A stretch of DNA of 64,000 bases from positions 302,424 to 366,423 of the forward strand of contig NZ_MKUD01000001.1 of assembly GCF_001898575.1 (NCBI RefSeq), read 5' to 3'. The position numbers and the translations under genes were made by a program. This stretch comes from Spirosoma sp. 48-14 (GTDB lineage Bacteria > Bacteroidota > Bacteroidia > Cytophagales > Spirosomataceae). This document shows, in pieces, positions 52,076-62,062 of this stretch (position 1 is its first letter; each line of letters begins with the position of its first letter). The notes beneath the pieces are model-generated. The model worked only from the letters and a program-made list of their open reading frames with translations, did no database searches and was not told where the DNA came from.

Positions 52076-53704
52076 TCAGAAGCGTACTATTTTCTGGCTA
52101 CCATACTGACCATCAGCCGTTAACCGGAGAATGTATTCGCCCGGTGACGAAGGCAGCGAATGGGTTGGCAACGTTTCCTGATGTTCCCCCATTGATTGAT
52201 CCGGCCGGGTAAATTGCTGTACAATTCGTCCGCTGGCATCGGTTATCGTTAATAAAACACTAGTCCGCTTTTGCAATCGGTAGCGAACAGTAATATCGCT
52301 CGCTGACGGATTGGGCTGAACGATCACCTCAAACCCAGGTGTTGGCTCTACGCCCAGCACCTGTACATCCATTGTCAGAATGGCGTTATCCATCCACTCC
52401 AGGCGGTTTTTAACCCAGGTTTTCAGAAAGTTGATTTCTTCCTGATAGGTTTTGCCGACAAAGCTATTGGGCCAGACATAAACGCCCAGAATAGGCCAGC
52501 GCTGAAAGTTACGACTCTGCGGTTCGGCCAGTACATTGGCCACTGAATCGACATAGGCCTGAACACGCTCAGTTTTGAGCAACCCTTTTCGAAGCGCCTG
52601 GTATTTGGCCCGTACAGCCTTCGAAAAGCGAGGATCGCTCACCAGTCTATACCACCAGAATGGAACCTGATAGGGATCGTCTCCACAGATTTTATCGTAG
52701 GTGTACGACCAGCCCTGATACGAATTCCCATTGCAGTAATTGGCATTGCCATAGGCCAGATTAAAGTCCCAGATCGGTCCCATCACCATTCGTCCATCTT
52801 TCGAATCGCGATCTTTATAGAAAAAAGCACTCAGCCGATACCCATCCAGATTATGCGCCACTTCGGTCATAATCATATAGTCGACAAAGGAATCATCATG
52901 AATATATTTTCGATACCCGACTGCCGAATCCTGGTATTTAGCGCCAGCCAGCGTGTTCTCAAAATCGGTTACAAACTGTTTGGCATACTGGTATTGCTGT
53001 TCGGTCACCTCATCGATTTTGGGTTTATCAATCTGAATAGGAATAGCAATGCCATTGGTTTTGAAGGGAGAATCCCAGTCGCGCGAATCGGAACCTGTGT
53101 ATTTATCAATTTTGAAAATATATCCACCCGTTACCGCATCGCCTGTGTTATCGGAGGTTTTAATGCTGGTGATATTTACCCGATTTTTATTTCGTTTGAT
53201 CTTTTCCATCAGCATATACACACCATTGTAGCTCCCATTCAATACCACTTCGCACAAGCGAAAACGAGGTGTATAATAAGCACTTAACTGTCGATTAAGA
53301 TCGTAGGTAAGCGGCTCCCGAATTAATGATTTGTCGTTATACATGGCATTGAGCACCCAATCTGATTCGGAAGGCATACCCAGAATCGATGCATTGACGG
53401 AATTTTCGCCCGACGCATCCCGTAATTCAAATCCATACGGTTTTTTAGGAAAACTTTGCGACGATGAGCCCCGTAGTTCGATACCAATTTTACTAGTAAA
53501 CGTAGGCGTATCCGTCAAGGTGTTGCGTTTGCCCGAACCATTATCGATAATCGCCAGATCGGCTACAATTTTCGGGTCATCGACAATGGTTTTGCTGCCT
53601 GTATTAATGATGATAATGGGCAGATTCGATGAGGTAAAGGTTTGCCCAAACGCCGAAACCCCAAGCAGTTGTAAGCAAATTATCCAATAGTAAAGCGACT
53701 TCAT
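52076..53704 (-). CDS. Secreted CotH-kinase family protein with a T9SS sorting tail
   Basis: A 542-aa protein with a signal peptide (IICLQLLGVSAFGQ). The CotH domain covers about residues 30-430: LPIIIINTGS, ELRGSSSQSFPKKPYGFEL, YNDKSLIREPLTYDLN, EVVLNGSYNGVYMLMEKIKR and VMGPIWDFNLAYGNANY with conserved Asp and Asn. CotH proteins are protein kinases in spore formers; secreted versions occur in Bacteroidota. The last 80 residues (VIVQPNPSASDITVRYRL, SGRIVQQFTRPDQ, SPGEYILRLTADGQYGS) are a T9SS type A sorting domain. It therefore works outside the cell. Confidence 0.9.
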   Translation of the reverse strand: MKSLYYWIICLQLLGVSAFGQTFTSSNLPIIIINTGSKTIVDDPKIVADLAIIDNGSGKRNTLTDTPTFTSKIGIELRGSSSQSFPKKPYGFELRDASGENSVNASILGMPSESDWVLNAMYNDKSLIREPLTYDLNRQLSAYYTPRFRLCEVVLNGSYNGVYMLMEKIKRNKNRVNITSIKTSDNTGDAVTGGYIFKIDKYTGSDSRDWDSPFKTNGIAIPIQIDKPKIDEVTEQQYQYAKQFVTDFENTLAGAKYQDSAVGYRKYIHDDSFVDYMIMTEVAHNLDGYRLSAFFYKDRDSKDGRMVMGPIWDFNLAYGNANYCNGNSYQGWSYTYDKICGDDPYQVPFWWYRLVSDPRFSKAVRAKYQALRKGLLKTERVQAYVDSVANVLAEPQSRNFQRWPILGVYVWPNSFVGKTYQEEINFLKTWVKNRLEWMDNAILTMDVQVLGVEPTPGFEVIVQPNPSASDITVRYRLQKRTSVLLTITDASGRIVQQFTRPDQSMGEHQETLPTHSLPSSPGEYILRLTADGQYGSQKIVRF

Positions 53705-53813
53705 AGTGGTGTAGGCTAAACGGGTCTATTTTAAAAATACCTTTTTAGACCGTCTCCTCCTTATAAAGCAATATAGTGCTATCGAATACTAGCAATCGCC
53801 GTATTTTACCTGT

Positions 53814-56729
53814 CTAGTTACCGATAGTCAGTTTACCGCCATTTATGTAATTGACTTTACCTTTCAGGTCAAGCCCTTTAGCCTGTACAGTCGCGTCGAT
53901 GGTCACAACGTGGCCCGGCTGGACAAATGCCTGATCAGTGAGCGACGGAATACGACCGCAAGCCCAGGTAGCGGGATCATTCCAATTACCTGATCTTACA
54001 CTGGTTACTCGATCGGTGTAGCAACTAGCCTGCGACAGCAACCGGATATAGGCCCCCTGCGAATAAATAGCCGGTTCGTTAAGTTGCCAGGAATTTTCAG
54101 GATAACTTGTATTCCAGGCTTTATAGGATTTCTGAATCGGCTGGTTCTGTGGCGGACTGATTACAGGCCCTGAATACGCAGCATCGGGCGCGTAGGTTGG
54201 ATTAGCACCACCCATCAGATAACCCGGTGGCGGATTCAGGTCGAAAACAGTTCCGTCGCCAAACCACGAATGGTACATAGTCGGAGCCGAAAATTCGCCA
54301 CCATAGGCGCCCATATTGGTCAGGTAACAGTAAGCCGTCGGATTGACGCCATGCAGATAATGAATGAATCCCATGCCCGCATCCCGATAATTGGTCTTAT
54401 TGCCCACATCCTGATTGTAGACGTTCATGGTGAAGAACATATTCCCCTGATGCGACTTGGTTTCGTTGCTGCCCCAGGTATAATTGTCATTTTTCAGGAA
54501 GGCCCGGTACGCATCCGATTGATTCAGATACGAAGGCAGGTTGTCCGAATTACCTGTTTTCAAACTCCCGGAATAGGTCGATAAAATGGCATTTTTAACA
54601 CTGGTTGTGGCTCCGGCAGCGCGAGTGTAGTAGAGCAACGCATCCTGGTAGGTGGCCTCAAACGGATAGGCAAAACTCCATTGCATCAAATGCACCTGAC
54701 TGTAGTTTGCATCAAAGAATGTCTTGTAGGTATTGTCGCCGGTCAGAACGTACAGGAAAGCCGCTGCCGCTACACGCCTGGCCAGTCGGTCATTGTCGGC
54801 ATAAGTGGCCGCTACACTCTGGAAACCAGCATTATTGAACAGGACAGATGGGTTACTATTGGCCCAATTGAACGCATTGATAGCCGCCGTCTGAAGCGTA
54901 CTTCCATAGCTTTGCAGGGTCGGACTACTCAGCGATTTAAACTGGATGGCAGCCAGTGCAAAAACAGCCGCTCCGGTAGCCGTGGCATCGGTGCTGGCAG
55001 CTCCATACCGACGAGCATGGGTATCGGCACTGGGGGGCGAGGTAGCACTAAAATCGATAACCGATACTTTATGTAGTAAAGACCCATCGGCCTGCTGCAT
55101 CCGCAGGAGCCAGTCGAGTTCCCATTTCACCTCGTCAAGCAAATCCGGTACTCCATTTCCGGATTCTGGCAGGTTAAAATCGTCGGTCCAGACCGTCGGG
55201 TTTTCCTGATAGGCCAGCAACATATCCACCAGTGTGCCGTAGGTAAACGGAACATACTTGTTATAATCGCCCGCATCGAACCACCCACCCCGTACATCTT
55301 TCGACGTAGTTACCGACGTATTACTCACCAGCCGACAGTCGGCATCCTGCTGCGTTCCCAGAAAAGCCGCACCATCGGTCCACGGACTTTGTGCATAAGG
55401 GGTTTGTTTGGCAAAGCCGCTTCGTTGGTAAAAAAAGACACGCGTCGCCTGCTTCAGAACAGTCTGATAAACGGTATTGCCAATATCGAATGCATACGAT
55501 CGCTTGTTTTGCCCTACATCATACACATAATAGGTTCCGGGAATCTGTAAGGCCGAAAAATCGAACCACCAGACCTTATCACCCGACTGCGTATGGGTAG
55601 CGCCCGCACTCCACGACGTAGGCGTTCCTGTAAACACAACCGCATCGTTTACCGCGTTCCGAATCTGATATGTGGCTGATGGCGTGAACGGTTCGCCTGA
55701 ATTATAGCCTGTTTGCGGATTGCTGACAACAGCCACTTTTTTAGCCAGTGGCAAATACCCAAACTGATCGACCTTGATGTGGTTATCGACTTCCGGGAAA
55801 CTGCTCAGCTGATAGCTTTTGACAAAGTTCCAGATCGTTTGAGCAACGTTGAACTGCGTACTCCAGCCGTGTGTGGCATCTTTGGTCATCAATAAAACCA
55901 CTTTTTTGCCTGATCCACAAAACGTCAGTGAATCGACAGTAGGGTTAAAAGCGGTAGTCGTGTACGAACTCCAGTTGTTGCAGTTCATCCCGGCATAGTT
56001 CGATAGCGGCCAGGCATAGGCTGGTGTTTTGGGATAGGGTACAATCGGGGGCGTTACGGTTGGGTCGCCTGCGCTATGGATATGCAGTATAGGAACGGGC
56101 GTATACGTACCTGCCGAAAAATACGTGTTTGAATAGCTGTTATTAACCCACAAACTGGCAGCTACCGGAGCGAAAGCCGCGATCTTATTCGCCAGTGCCA
56201 TACTGAGGAAATAGCACATATACCCACCCCCCGAATGCCCCGTTACGTACACCCGATTGCGATTGATGCGATAGGTTTGAGCAAAGTAATCAATTAGATC
56301 AGAGGTAAATCGTACATCATCCGGCGCATTCGGGTCCGCCGGGCTGGGGCCATTGGCATCTCCTGCCGATCCGAAACCAGGAGCCGTATCGGCATATTTG
56401 TTGAATTGAATACCCCCTCCCACCGTCACGGCATCTGGGTAGACTACCAGGAAATTCTGGGTATTGGCTACGGCATCCAGCCCAGCATACGACTGAAAGC
56501 CAGCGCCTGTACCACCATCGCCATGAAAGGCAATCACAAGCGGCAGATTATCCTTCGGAAAAGCTGTAGGAAGATGATAGGAAAACGTCCGCGTTCGACC
56601 ACCAGATACCAGATTACCAGAACCATTCACCGGACTTTGCGCCCCGACTTTAGTGGCCACCAGCATCCATGCGAGCGAAAAGAGAAGCCTCACCACGTTC
56701 ATGCCCGTCCTTGTTTTGTTGAGATTCAA
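53814..56729 (-). CDS. Tripartite secreted enzyme: esterase, glycoside hydrolase family 9, G8-like tail
   Basis: A 971-aa protein; the start may be 56729 or 56702. A signal peptide (LLFSLAWMLVATKVGAQ) precedes an alpha/beta-hydrolase-type esterase (residues about 35-310) with LVIAFHGDGGTG and the GHSGGGYM nucleophile motif. A cellulase N-terminal Ig-like domain (IKVDQFGYLPLAKKVAVV) and a GH9 catalytic domain follow, with DVRGGWFDAGDYNKYVPFTYG (catalytic Asp), GNGVPDLLDEVKWELDWLLRM and NEPAIYSQGAYI (catalytic Glu). The C-terminal 70 residues resemble a G8 or similar beta module (SGNWNDPATWACGRIPS). GH9 enzymes cut cellulose or beta-glucans. Linking an acyl esterase to it suggests acetylated plant polysaccharide. 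Confidence 0.9.
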   Translation of the reverse strand: MNLNKTRTGMNVVRLLFSLAWMLVATKVGAQSPVNGSGNLVSGGRTRTFSYHLPTAFPKDNLPLVIAFHGDGGTGAGFQSYAGLDAVANTQNFLVVYPDAVTVGGGIQFNKYADTAPGFGSAGDANGPSPADPNAPDDVRFTSDLIDYFAQTYRINRNRVYVTGHSGGGYMCYFLSMALANKIAAFAPVAASLWVNNSYSNTYFSAGTYTPVPILHIHSAGDPTVTPPIVPYPKTPAYAWPLSNYAGMNCNNWSSYTTTAFNPTVDSLTFCGSGKKVVLLMTKDATHGWSTQFNVAQTIWNFVKSYQLSSFPEVDNHIKVDQFGYLPLAKKVAVVSNPQTGYNSGEPFTPSATYQIRNAVNDAVVFTGTPTSWSAGATHTQSGDKVWWFDFSALQIPGTYYVYDVGQNKRSYAFDIGNTVYQTVLKQATRVFFYQRSGFAKQTPYAQSPWTDGAAFLGTQQDADCRLVSNTSVTTSKDVRGGWFDAGDYNKYVPFTYGTLVDMLLAYQENPTVWTDDFNLPESGNGVPDLLDEVKWELDWLLRMQQADGSLLHKVSVIDFSATSPPSADTHARRYGAASTDATATGAAVFALAAIQFKSLSSPTLQSYGSTLQTAAINAFNWANSNPSVLFNNAGFQSVAATYADNDRLARRVAAAAFLYVLTGDNTYKTFFDANYSQVHLMQWSFAYPFEATYQDALLYYTRAAGATTSVKNAILSTYSGSLKTGNSDNLPSYLNQSDAYRAFLKNDNYTWGSNETKSHQGNMFFTMNVYNQDVGNKTNYRDAGMGFIHYLHGVNPTAYCYLTNMGAYGGEFSAPTMYHSWFGDGTVFDLNPPPGYLMGGANPTYAPDAAYSGPVISPPQNQPIQKSYKAWNTSYPENSWQLNEPAIYSQGAYIRLLSQASCYTDRVTSVRSGNWNDPATWACGRIPSLTDQAFVQPGHVVTIDATVQAKGLDLKGKVNYINGGKLTIGN

Positions 56730-56858
56730 TCAGTAGTTCAACGCCTGATAGATTGTAAATAAGCAAAAGCAGACATTTAACGAGTAATTTTCTATGTAAG
56801 CGGTCGAGTAATTTATACGTTTCTAAACAAGCTGATTTGTACAACCTATTTACTCTTC

Positions 56859-56910
56859 AGTAAAACCAAACAGAGCCGAATCGCGTGACCCGGCCCTGTT
56901 TGGTTTTACT
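56859..56910 (-). terminator. Terminator-like hairpin downstream of the M43 gene
   Basis: A perfect 15-bp stem (AGTAAAACCAAACAG, 56859-56873, with 56896-56910) with a GC-rich loop. It overlaps the stop codon of the M43 protease gene and separates it from the GH9 gene. The T-run is short (four), so termination may be moderate. Confidence 0.75.
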
Positions 56911-59269
56911 GCTTCAAAATTCGTTTTCGGAATACCTCATCGCCCATCCTGATTTCAACAAAGTAGACCCCTCCCGGTGTGTTTCTTATATCAAGTTCCT
57001 GCTGGAAGACATCGGTGGTTTTCTGGTAGTTCTGACGGCTCAGTTCGGCTCCATTTATGTTTCGGACGCCCAGTGTCAAAGCTCCTCGCAGCGGGCTGCT
57101 GAATGATACCATCATCTGGCCGTCGCTGGGGTTGGGCGTAATCTGTAGGGCCTGTTCGGCAAGCGGGGTTGTCGAGGTAACGGTACCCGCCCGGACATTG
57201 ACGGTCACGACGGCGCTTGTGCTACACAAATCCAGTCCCGAACCCGTAACCGTATAGGACGTGGTTTGGGTAGGGCTAGCCACTACCTGCGCCCCCAGTG
57301 TTGTGTTGAGGCCTGGGCCACTCCAGGTGAATATACTTGCCCCACGCGCATTCAGCGTAACGGTCTGACCGGGGTTAATAAAAACAGCCGAAGCGGCTAC
57401 CTGTACTGAGGGTTTCTGCCCAACCCGACCGGCAATATTATGCGACACGTTCAAACCCAGGCTATCGGCATACCGAATCCAGTTGCCCTGCTGGCTAAGC
57501 CGCCACGATGTTGCGGCCAGCGACTCACCATTTTTGGTCGTCACTAAGGCAACGGTATCACCCGATGCGTAGGGGAGCAAAATACCGATATGAAATGGTA
57601 AGCCACTCAACGGAAGGCTCTTATCAAAGGTTACAGAGGTAGCACGGTTATTGGCTACGTCGTTCAGAATATCCCGCAAAGGAACATCTTTCTGTCCCAG
57701 AATAGCACCCGGCCCACCCTGGAATCCACGGCCATTCCAGACCGTTACGGTTACAACCGATTCCGTCGCGGCTCCTTTGGCGGCTTTAGCAACGCCGAAT
57801 TTAAGCGTAGCTCCCGACAGGTTATTATAGGCCAGCTTATTGGCAAAGAACTCCGAAACGGCCTGACTCTTGTGGCTATTCTGCCCGGCTACATAGCCTG
57901 TTCCACCTGTTTCCCGCAGTATGGTTGCCGTACCATTAAAGTTGGTGATATCCGCACAAAGACCCGCATTCAGTACTTCGATGTATTCGGTGCGCACCAG
58001 CGGGTCCGACTGACCAACCGCATTTGTAGTGACCAGCGTTACCTTAAACTTACCCGGCTGGTTATAAGTAACCGTCGGGTTTTGCTCCGTAGATGTTGAC
58101 GGGGTCCCGCCTTCAAAAGTCCATGACCACGAGGTCGGAAAATTATCCGATAGGTCGGTAAACTTAAGCTGTCCTCCCAGCAAAACCTGCTGATTATCGA
58201 CCCGGAAATTCGGAATGGGCCGGGCGGCCACCTGTGTACCACATACGTTAGACGATAGCAATGTTAACCGCCGGGGGCTAAGTGCCATAACTGCCCGAAT
58301 CCGGTCTTTCTGGTTCTGGGTGAATATATTGGAGCAGGCATCGTTGGAGTAGTCCATATAGTTCTGCACCATGTTTGTCGATCCGCAGCTTACCCGCCCC
58401 ACCTGGCAGCCATTACTAGCCGACGCTTGAGGAGGTGTATCGGCGCAAAAATCGTCGCCACAAACGGCATCGCCCCAAATGTGCCGCAAACCCAGGAAGT
58501 GGCCCGTTTCATGCGTCAGGGTACGACCCAGGTTATAGGGAGCCTGAAGTACGGGGAATGTTCCTTTATCGGCACTTCCGAACGCTTTATAATAAATGAC
58601 GACCCCATCCGTACTGGCAGGGGAGTTGGTAGGGATACCCGGCAGGTTCGACTGGCTGGGAAACTGTGCATACCCCAATAATTGCCCGTTTACAGAAGGC
58701 TCGTTCAGGTCGAGTACCCAGATGTTGTAGTATTTATCGGGGTTCCAGTAGGTACTGGGTTTCAGTACCCCTTCGATACTGGCCTGATCCCAGGTGGTTC
58801 GATTGCCGTTGTACCGATCGATACCCGGCTCGGCCATCGTTTGCCCCTGCGGATTCACCGCAGCCAGACAAAACTCGATTTCAATATCGGCCCCCACCGG
58901 ATTGTCATTAAACCCACGGGTACCGGCTTTCCGTCGATAATCTTCATTCAATACGGCCAGTTGCGATTGCACCTGTGCCTGACTTATGTTTCGCCCCGAC
59001 CCGACCGTTTCTCCATTGTGTACTACGTGAACGATAACCGGAATCGTAATGACCGTAGCGGCTGCCGTCCGGTTATTAGCCATTTGCTTTTTGAGCGCAA
59101 TCATTTTCAACTGCAACTCCCGCTCAAAATCGGCAAGTGAACCCAATTGCGGATTTTTGGCCCGACGCACACTATCCAGATACATCGTTCCGCATTTCTC
59201 AGGAGCCTGAGCGCGTAAGCTGGTTGTCAATAAACCTAGTAAGGTTAGGCTAAGTATGAATCGAAACAT
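56906..59269 (-). CDS. Secreted M43 (cytophagalysin-type) zinc metalloprotease with PKD and T9SS domains
   Basis: About 787 aa from the ATG at 59269 (MFRFILSLTLLGLLTTSLRAQ); the in-frame extension upstream overlaps the previous gene. A signal peptide and propeptide (AAATVITIPVIVHVVHNGE) lead to the catalytic domain with HETGHFLGLRHIWGD (HExxHxxGxxH) and the Met-turn MDYSNDACSNIFT. A PKD-like domain follows (PIPNFRVDNQQVLLGG, TSWSWTFEGGTPS). The C-terminus is a T9SS type A sorting domain (QALQITPNPSDGQMMVSFS, GVYFVEIRM, RILKQ). It is the last gene of the SusC/D-like operon, suggesting extracellular proteolysis feeding the transporter. Confidence 0.95.
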   Translation of the reverse strand: MFRFILSLTLLGLLTTSLRAQAPEKCGTMYLDSVRRAKNPQLGSLADFERELQLKMIALKKQMANNRTAAATVITIPVIVHVVHNGETVGSGRNISQAQVQSQLAVLNEDYRRKAGTRGFNDNPVGADIEIEFCLAAVNPQGQTMAEPGIDRYNGNRTTWDQASIEGVLKPSTYWNPDKYYNIWVLDLNEPSVNGQLLGYAQFPSQSNLPGIPTNSPASTDGVVIYYKAFGSADKGTFPVLQAPYNLGRTLTHETGHFLGLRHIWGDAVCGDDFCADTPPQASASNGCQVGRVSCGSTNMVQNYMDYSNDACSNIFTQNQKDRIRAVMALSPRRLTLLSSNVCGTQVAARPIPNFRVDNQQVLLGGQLKFTDLSDNFPTSWSWTFEGGTPSTSTEQNPTVTYNQPGKFKVTLVTTNAVGQSDPLVRTEYIEVLNAGLCADITNFNGTATILRETGGTGYVAGQNSHKSQAVSEFFANKLAYNNLSGATLKFGVAKAAKGAATESVVTVTVWNGRGFQGGPGAILGQKDVPLRDILNDVANNRATSVTFDKSLPLSGLPFHIGILLPYASGDTVALVTTKNGESLAATSWRLSQQGNWIRYADSLGLNVSHNIAGRVGQKPSVQVAASAVFINPGQTVTLNARGASIFTWSGPGLNTTLGAQVVASPTQTTSYTVTGSGLDLCSTSAVVTVNVRAGTVTSTTPLAEQALQITPNPSDGQMMVSFSSPLRGALTLGVRNINGAELSRQNYQKTTDVFQQELDIRNTPGGVYFVEIRMGDEVFRKRILKQ

Positions 59270-59273
59270 ATGC

Positions 59274-59768
59274 CTATTTGGTCGTAACAGGGGTAAACGT
59301 AAACTGGTAACTGGCATCAATGTCCTGGAAGTAATACTGAACCGTCATTGATGTACTGGTCAGGTTTTTAATCACCCAGGGGTATATACCGTTCAATATG
59401 GGAATGTAGAATTCCAGGGTTGCATTGGCATTGATCAATGTCCATTTATCTGTCACATAAATATCGGGATCAGAGGCACTGCATTTTGTAGGCCCTTCAC
59501 TAGCCTCAAACTTTCGTTCCGCATTGGCATAAAAGGTCAGGTAATCATCGTAAATACAAGGCGCTATATTGCTTTGTGTCACGGGGATCACGCCCGATGC
59601 ATTTCCCGCGTCGATCACCTGAAAAGAGACCATCTTCCAGGTTTTCTTGTCGGTGCCTGTCAGCAGTTGTGAGTACGTCGGAGGTTTGGGTTCTATCTTT
59701 TCCGAGCAGCCTCCCAGTATCCAGCCGATAAATCCTGGGATCAATAAGACGCGTATAAACTGTCGCAT
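59274..59768 (-). CDS. Small lipoprotein of the SusC/D operon
   Basis: A 164-aa protein with a lipoprotein signal (GWILGGCSEK, Cys about 22). The mature part is beta-rich (SQLLTGTDKKTWKMVSFQV, PCIYDDYLTFYANAERKFEA, WTLINANATLEFYIPI, MTVQYYFQDIDASYQFTFTP), the profile of the lipocalin-like lipoproteins that often sit beside SusC/D. It ends 4 nt before the M43 start. A role in ligand binding at the surface is possible but not shown. Confidence 0.75.
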   Translation of the reverse strand: MRQFIRVLLIPGFIGWILGGCSEKIEPKPPTYSQLLTGTDKKTWKMVSFQVIDAGNASGVIPVTQSNIAPCIYDDYLTFYANAERKFEASEGPTKCSASDPDIYVTDKWTLINANATLEFYIPILNGIYPWVIKNLTSTSMTVQYYFQDIDASYQFTFTPVTTK

Positions 59769-59814
59769 AGGTAAAGCTTGTCAACTAGTCTGTAAATAGT
59801 TCTGTAACAGTCCC

Positions 59815-60654
59815 TCACTGGGGCGTATAGGTTTGTACGTAATTCAGTGTCGTATCTTTACCTGTACTTTGTTTAATAGTAAACTGAAGGCTTAGGGTAA
59901 TCACCCTATTCTTGGGATTCCAGGCTCCTGTACCCTTAATCGTGTCTGTTGATCCTAATTCAGCATTGTTTTGAGTCGGTACGGTGAGTGAGTTATCCCC
60001 ATTGTCGATAAAAGTGAGCGTTGGCTTGATCGCATCAAAGCTAAGGAGACCAATATTCCAGTTGCTCAATACATAGTTTTTACAGTCGGTACTGGTGATC
60101 TGTACGTTCGATATAGTGGCCGTTTGCGGTCCGGTTTGTGTATTAAATACCTGTGTTCCTGTATAAGACCCGCCCAGCAGGCAATCGTCCTGAATAATCA
60201 GGGTAAACTGCTTACCAATAACGTTTTCGCCACTGCCAAAACCCACCTGCAATGAACTAGGCTGTACGCTGGTTATGGTAAACGTTACGGTCGATGACTC
60301 CAGGATGTTGTTGGCGTTGTTAATCAGTTGCAACACAATATTGGCCTTGCTCGACTTAGCCGGGATAGTTACGGTGCCTTTCTTACTGGAAAAATAGTAC
60401 TCTTTCCCCTCGCGTGCCGTTCCGCCAACCGTATAGTTGATGGTAATGGCCTGGTCCAGTTGCGGCCCGGCATTATGTACCTCTATGTTAATCGGCTGGC
60501 TATAGCTTTCCTTATAAGTCAAGCTATCCTTTGTAAAACGAACATAGTAGGGTCCTTCGAAAATACGGTCAATATCGCTTGTTTCGCAGGCGAATACGCC
60601 CAGCGTCAGCACGAGTACGACTCCGAACAACCCACGTAGTTTATTGGTTATCAT
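59815..60654 (-). CDS. Lipoprotein with Calx-beta-like domain (DUF4843-type)
   Basis: A 279-aa protein with a lipoprotein signal (GVFACETSD, Cys about 23). Residues 35-135 form a Calx-beta/DUF4843-like sandwich (YYVRFTKDSLTYKESYSQ, ITINYTVGGTAREGKEYYF, GTVTIPAKSSKANIVLQL). The remainder is another beta domain (GSYTGTQVFNTQTGPQTA, RVITLSLQFTIKQSTGKD). Such lipoproteins are often found with SusC/D and may bind substrate at the surface. It lies 21 nt from susD. Confidence 0.75.
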   Translation of the reverse strand: MITNKLRGLFGVVLVLTLGVFACETSDIDRIFEGPYYVRFTKDSLTYKESYSQPINIEVHNAGPQLDQAITINYTVGGTAREGKEYYFSSKKGTVTIPAKSSKANIVLQLINNANNILESSTVTFTITSVQPSSLQVGFGSGENVIGKQFTLIIQDDCLLGGSYTGTQVFNTQTGPQTATISNVQITSTDCKNYVLSNWNIGLLSFDAIKPTLTFIDNGDNSLTVPTQNNAELGSTDTIKGTGAWNPKNRVITLSLQFTIKQSTGKDTTLNYVQTYTPQ

Positions 60655-60675
60655 GACGTTTCGATTCGTTAATGA

Positions 60676-62022
60676 TTAATACCCTGGATTCTGGGCTCCC
60701 TGTAGGCCGGGGTTACGTAAAATTTCCGATTGTGGTATAGGCCATAATTCATATCGACTATTCCAGTTGGGCGAGAAAGCCGACATCACAGCCTGTGCCC
60801 GTCCCGTCCGCACCAGATCGTACCAGCGGTGCCCTTCGAATGCCAGTTCATACTGACGCTCCCGCTCTACCGCCAGCAGGATATCGGCTTGTGCAGTAGC
60901 TGTTACAGCGGTGCTTTTGGCCCGTGTTCGCAATAAATTCAGGTCAGCTACCGCCCCTGTCGTACCAGTCAGTTTATTCTGCTGCGCGCGTGCTTCGGCC
61001 CGAATCAGGCACATTTCAGCTAAGCGGAACACCACAATGTTGGCATTGTTCTCAACAGCTGTGCCATATTTACGAACCGTCCAGCCATTGTCGTTTCCTT
61101 GCTGTTTTGTCACATCGAAGGAAATCGTTGCCACGCGGGTGCCTGATTCCAGTGAGTTGAGGCTGATCACGACCTGATCCGACGGAATCACTTCCCGACG
61201 AGAAACAAATAAGGTATTTAGGGTAGCTGGATCATCATTTTGCGTATACCCCACTTCAAAGATGGATTCAGCCGTAAAGTTCTGCTTAACGATGGTATTG
61301 TAATCGGGCACCAGCGAAAACTTACCCGAGTTGATCACCAGCGACGCATAGTTTTCTGCCTGGGCATAGTTTTTCTGATACAGATAAAATCGGGCCAGGG
61401 CAGCCTGTACTACCCGCTTCGACAGATAAGCCACGCCAGTCGATGAGTCGTCGGGTAAATCGGCCAGGGCAGCCTGATAATCGGCCAAAACCGCTGCCAG
61501 AACCGTAGCTTTAGCCGTCCGGCTGATGTTTCGGTTCGTTGTCTGGTCGGTCGTCGTTACTAGTGGAATATCACCAAAGGTATAGACACCGTAAAAATTC
61601 GCCAGCCCCCGCAGAAACTTGGCTTCGGCAGTCAACTGTTTTCGGGCATCAGTCGTAACGCCCGTCACAGTAGGCAGCCGTTCCAGAATAAAATTGGCGA
61701 CATACACGCACCCATAAATAGCGCCCCAAAATGTAGTGACATCGGAGTTGGTAGCTGTAATCTGCTTCGTACCAAATTCCTGATAGGAAGCGAATGTGCC
61801 GTTATGCTTGATATGATCGGCCGTGAAGTCACCCGCAATGACAATCGAGGAAGTCATTGCCCGGAACGAACTATATAAACCAATCCGCACCAGTGGCACA
61901 TCGGCGGCCCGCTTCAGGGTTAATTCATCGATCTGCAAATCGTACGGTGTGGGTTCCAGCACATCCTGGCAGGAACTCAGCAGAACAATTGTCAGTATGA
62001 AACAAGTTATGTAAGACTTCAT
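60676..62022 (-). CDS. SusD/RagB family surface lipoprotein
   Basis: A 448-aa protein with a lipoprotein signal (IVLLSSCQDVLEP). The TPR-like helical SusD fold shows LTAEAKFLRGLANFYGVYTF, SKRVVQAALARFYLYQKNYA, FRLAEMCLIRAEARAQQ, ERQYELAFEGHRWYDLVRTG and WPIPQSEILRNPGL at the C-terminus. It is the lid and binding subunit of the SusC channel encoded just upstream. Substrate is not readable; the downstream protease points to peptides. Confidence 0.96.
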   Translation of the reverse strand: MKSYITCFILTIVLLSSCQDVLEPTPYDLQIDELTLKRAADVPLVRIGLYSSFRAMTSSIVIAGDFTADHIKHNGTFASYQEFGTKQITATNSDVTTFWGAIYGCVYVANFILERLPTVTGVTTDARKQLTAEAKFLRGLANFYGVYTFGDIPLVTTTDQTTNRNISRTAKATVLAAVLADYQAALADLPDDSSTGVAYLSKRVVQAALARFYLYQKNYAQAENYASLVINSGKFSLVPDYNTIVKQNFTAESIFEVGYTQNDDPATLNTLFVSRREVIPSDQVVISLNSLESGTRVATISFDVTKQQGNDNGWTVRKYGTAVENNANIVVFRLAEMCLIRAEARAQQNKLTGTTGAVADLNLLRTRAKSTAVTATAQADILLAVERERQYELAFEGHRWYDLVRTGRAQAVMSAFSPNWNSRYELWPIPQSEILRNPGLQGAQNPGY

Positions 62023-62062
62023 TGAGAACGTGTGCTTGCCTGAAATAATAAATGAGCAGTGC

